From NCBI RefSeq assembly GCF_000374445.1, contig NZ_KB894412.1:124001-188000 (forward strand): a stretch of DNA of 64,000 bases. Direction: 5' to 3'. Positions 61,321 through 64,000 of the stretch are shown here, in pieces; positions within the stretch are counted from its first letter, which is position 1; every line of letters starts with the position of its first letter. The notes beneath the pieces were generated by a model that had not been told where the DNA came from, made no database searches, and saw only the letters and a program-made list of their open reading frames with translations. Made by a program: the position numbers and the translations under genes. Origin of the DNA: Actinokineospora enzanensis DSM 44649 (GTDB lineage Bacteria > Actinomycetota > Actinomycetes > Mycobacteriales > Pseudonocardiaceae).

Positions 61321-61455
61321 ACTTTCACCCTTTCCAGCGACAAAAGCTATCCACAGCCAAGATCCACAACCCGTCTCCCAAGATCCTTTGCCGCCCCCGA
61401 CTGATAGAATGGCCGTGGGGGATCCCCCTTGGGAGCGGTGGGTAATGTGGTGGGG
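61321..61455. repeat. Interspersed intergenic repeat, copy 2
   Basis: It aligns with 39981-40120: CCAGCGACA, AGCTATCCACA, CCAAGATCC, TAGAATGGCC, GGGGGATCCCCC and GGGAGCGGTGGG. It carries an extra CCAAGATCC-like unit of about 20 bp. It lies between the convergent TetR-type and NB-ARC genes and includes the only spacer between them. Confidence 0.7.
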
Positions 61456-61578
61456 AACGTTGCGGCCGAACAGCTACAGCAAGCCGAGCCGGACGACGAG
61501 CCCCGACTCCGGATGAACCCCCTCAGCCCCCGGTCATGCGCGACAAACGCCGACCAGCCAACCGCGCACCCCCACTGA

Positions 61579-63939
61579 TCAGGCCTCCCACAACCGCTGA
61601 ACCAGTGCCGCCGCCCGTGGATCGTCGAAGTCGGTCGCGATGCGCATCGCCTCGGCGCGGGCCGTCGCAGCCTGAGCGGTCTCCTCGACCAGCACCAACG
61701 CCTCAGCCAAGTGGGCCAACGCGTTCGCCAAGGCCCAGCGGTCGCCGACCTCGCGGCATATCGCGATGGCCAGGCGGTGGAACTCGGCCGCCTCCTCCGG
61801 ACGTTCCAGTTCCCGATACGCCTCTCCCGTCCCATCCAGCGCCGCCGCCTCCCGCGCCCGGTCGCCCAGGTTGCGCTGCACCACCGCCGAATGCTGATAG
61901 GCGATCAGCGACTCACCGGCCATACCCAGCGCCCGCTGCACATTCCCCAGTTCCACCAACCAAAATGCCTCCCACGCGCCCATCCCGTCCTCTTCGGCAA
62001 TCGCCAACGCAGACCGGATAGTCCCCAACGCAGCCGCGTGATCCCCCAACTCCCGCTCGACTTTCGCGAGATACGCCAACGCATTCCCCTCATACGCGCG
62101 ATCACCGACCAATCGACACAGCTCCACCGCCCGCGTCAATGCCTCGCGCGCCTCCCCCAGTTCCGCAAGCTCGTAATGTGCGATACCGACATTCGTCAGC
62201 AGCAACGCCTCCCAACGCCGCTCCCCCAGCTCGGCAACGACACCCATCCCCGTCACGAACCGCTCCCGTGCCGCGACCAGTCTGCGGCGACGCCAGTCCA
62301 GCAGGCCGAGTGCGTTGATCGCGACCAGCTCACCGAACCGGTCCCCGATCTCCCGGCGCACCCCCAACGCCCGCACATGGCATTCCTCGGCCCGGTCGAG
62401 CCGATGCGATTGCAGGTTCGCCTTCCCCAGGCTGTCCAGCATTTCCGCCTGCCCGCGCAGATCCGCCGACCGGAGTGCCGCCTCCAGCCCGATCCCCGCC
62501 ACCTCGAACCACTGCTCGAACGGGTTCCGGATCACCTGGACACTGCGCATGATCGCCGGAATGCGCCAGGCGATCGCGTCCATGCCATTCGTTGCGGCAA
62601 CCCGGACTGCCGCAACCAGATTCGCCACCTCCGTCTCGTACCAATCCGCCGCCTGATCCCGATCGGTGAACTCCGCCGGGATCACAGTGGACGATCCCAA
62701 CGGCGTCGGACGGTCCAACGGCGCCAGAAGCGCAACAGCCGATGCCGCCGAGTGCGTGTACCAGGTGAGGATCCGGGACAGCGCCGCCCGCCGACTCTCC
62801 TCGTCCTCATGCTGCGCGGCCTGATCGGCGGCGTAGTGCCGCAACAGGTCGTGGAACTGGAACCGGCCGGGCGCGTGCTGTTCCAACACGTGCGCCCCGA
62901 CCAGCACGTCCAGCAGCTGTCGGGCCTGCGCGGTCCCGATCCCGGCCAGGACCGCCGCAGCCGCGACACCGAACTCCGGGCCGGGATGCAACCCGAGCAA
63001 CCGGAACAACCGCGCCGCCGTCTCCGGCAACGCCCGGTACGACCAGGCGAACACCGAGCGGACCGCGTCCTCCTCATCGCCCTCGTCAGCCGACAGCGCG
63101 TCCCACAGTGCCGACTCGTCCCGAAGGTCGTCGATGAGTTCCCGCAACCGCATCAACGGACGACTGGAGGCCCGTTCCGCCGCGATCCGCAACGCCAACG
63201 GCAACCGTGCGCACAACCGGGCGAGTTCCGCCAGATCCGCGACATCGTCCCCCACCCGATATCCGACGGTCACAGTCCGCAGAAGCCGGACCGCCTCCTC
63301 CTCCGTGAGCATGTCCAGCGCCAGCCGGTGCGCACCCTCGCGCGCCACGAGCGCGGAGAACCGGCTCCTGCTCGTCACCAGCACCAAGCACTCCGCGTTG
63401 CCCGGCAACAAGGGACGTACCTGGGACACGGTCGCCGCGTTGTCGAGCACCACCAACACATGCCGGTCCGCGAGCAATGAACGGAACAGGGCGGAACGGT
63501 CGTGCAACCCCGTCGGCACCCGCGCGGGTGGAACTCCCAGGGCGCGGAGAAACTGTTCCAGTGCCTGTTCCGGACCGACCGGTGGTCCCGGGTCATACCC
63601 GCGCAGGTTCACGTACAGCTGTCCGTCGGGAAAGTGGCGACGAACGCTGTGCGCCCAGTGCAACGCCAGGGAAGTCTTACCGACCCCGGCAGTCCCGGTG
63701 ATGACGTAGAGCCCGGCAACGCTGGCCCGGTCGGCGAGCACGGCGTCGAGCCTGCGCAGCTCGGCGACGCGGTTGACGAACCCGCTGACGTCGCCCGGCA
63801 GCTGGCGCGGGATCGGCCGGTCGGGCGTGCGCGCGTCGTAGAGGTGGACGCCGCCGTGGATGTCGCGGGCCTGGATCACCTCGTGGGCCGAGCCCGACAC
63901 GTCCGACCTGGGGACCTCGTCGTCCTCGCCGGGTGGCAT
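61579..63939 (-). CDS. NB-ARC/TPR STAND protein with N-terminal amyloid-like motif
   Basis: This 786-residue protein belongs to the STAND/NLR-like group. Residues 12-32 (DVSGSAHEVIQARDIHGG...) form a Gly/His/Gln motif of RHIM or amyloid-signalling type. The NB-ARC domain has Walker A GTAGVGKTS (82-90), Walker B HVLVVLDN and the GxP-like LPLALRIAAE. From about 440 there are TPR-like helical repeats (EAREALTRAVELCRLVGDRAYEGNALAYLA). There is no N-terminal effector or HTH domain, so it may recruit a separate effector through the motif. ATG 63939 is chosen because it overlaps the upstream stop as TGATG; ATG 63948 is possible. Confidence 0.85.
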   Translation of the reverse strand: MPPGEDDEVPRSDVSGSAHEVIQARDIHGGVHLYDARTPDRPIPRQLPGDVSGFVNRVAELRRLDAVLADRASVAGLYVITGTAGVGKTSLALHWAHSVRRHFPDGQLYVNLRGYDPGPPVGPEQALEQFLRALGVPPARVPTGLHDRSALFRSLLADRHVLVVLDNAATVSQVRPLLPGNAECLVLVTSRSRFSALVAREGAHRLALDMLTEEEAVRLLRTVTVGYRVGDDVADLAELARLCARLPLALRIAAERASSRPLMRLRELIDDLRDESALWDALSADEGDEEDAVRSVFAWSYRALPETAARLFRLLGLHPGPEFGVAAAAVLAGIGTAQARQLLDVLVGAHVLEQHAPGRFQFHDLLRHYAADQAAQHEDEESRRAALSRILTWYTHSAASAVALLAPLDRPTPLGSSTVIPAEFTDRDQAADWYETEVANLVAAVRVAATNGMDAIAWRIPAIMRSVQVIRNPFEQWFEVAGIGLEAALRSADLRGQAEMLDSLGKANLQSHRLDRAEECHVRALGVRREIGDRFGELVAINALGLLDWRRRRLVAARERFVTGMGVVAELGERRWEALLLTNVGIAHYELAELGEAREALTRAVELCRLVGDRAYEGNALAYLAKVERELGDHAAALGTIRSALAIAEEDGMGAWEAFWLVELGNVQRALGMAGESLIAYQHSAVVQRNLGDRAREAAALDGTGEAYRELERPEEAAEFHRLAIAICREVGDRWALANALAHLAEALVLVEETAQAATARAEAMRIATDFDDPRAAALVQRLWEA

Positions 63940-64000
63940 CACCCGCATCCGAGCGCGAGACCTGCGACCTCACGGTGGAAGAACGAGTCCACGTCCTCGC
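63939..64000 (-). CDS. C-terminal end of an unknown gene, upstream part beyond the window
   Basis: Nineteen residues (EDVDSFFHREVAGLALGCG) are readable before a TGA at 63939-63941. The stop overlaps the start of the NB-ARC gene as TGATG, which implies translational coupling and a functional link with that protein. The family cannot be judged from so short a piece. Confidence 0.4.
   Translation of the reverse strand, partial: EDVDSFFHREVAGLALGCG

Overview
The window is about 64 kb of very GC-rich DNA with strong G/C at third codon positions, GTG as well as ATG starts, purine-rich Shine-Dalgarno sites and typical actinomycete families: tandem TetR, NB-ARC/TPR STAND proteins, a DasR-type chitinase promoter, a CopD-CtaG fusion and large NRPS genes. 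It is a chromosomal piece of a filamentous actinomycete. An affinity to Pseudonocardiales (Saccharothrix/Actinokineospora/Amycolatopsis type) is inference; no rRNA, tRNA, integrase or IS element was seen.

Region 1 (1-28800, all minus strand) is a nonribosomal peptide operon read right to left: a stand-alone penicillin-binding-protein-type thioesterase (27481-28800), NRPS B (19813-27369; A-T, C-T-E with no A domain, C-A-T), NRPS A (732-19793; C-A-T-E, C-A-T, C-A-T-E, C-A-T, C-A-T-E) and an MFS exporter that runs off the left edge. Read in order, the line makes an eight-residue peptide of pattern L-D-L-D-L-D-L-D. Residue 3 is predicted Ser and residues 4-6 come from A domains with acidic pockets, so probably basic side chains. 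The line ends in an epimerase and has no integral thioesterase, which fits release and cyclisation in trans by the PBP-type enzyme. The 840-bp leader (28801-29637) holds a palindrome, a terminator-like hairpin and distant inverted repeats.

Region 2 (29638-35300) has small housekeeping and regulatory genes: a CBM48-like protein, a divergent MFS exporter/ArsR repressor pair with two palindromic operators, a repeat-rich spacer, a dynamin-like GTPase flanked by DnaA-box-like elements, and a Crp/Fnr regulator. Region 3 (35300-51000) is a secretome block: two subtilisin-type proteases, a CopD-CtaG copper protein, a large copper-radical (galactose) oxidase with mirrored accessory domains, and a GH18 chitinase under two DasR sites. 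A nucleotide-cyclase-like protein with an amyloid-like C-terminal motif also sits here.

Region 4 (51000-61500) has a LacI regulator, small hypothetical genes, a GGDEF protein with a degenerate EAL domain, a shortened UraD-like protein and a fadA-fadB beta-oxidation operon divergent from a tandem-domain TetR regulator with a palindrome between them. Region 5 (61500-64000) is an NB-ARC/TPR protein whose N-terminal motif resembles the C-terminal motif of the cyclase-like protein, overlapping the end of one further gene. A roughly 135-bp intergenic repeat occurs at about 39981-40120 and again at 61321-61455.
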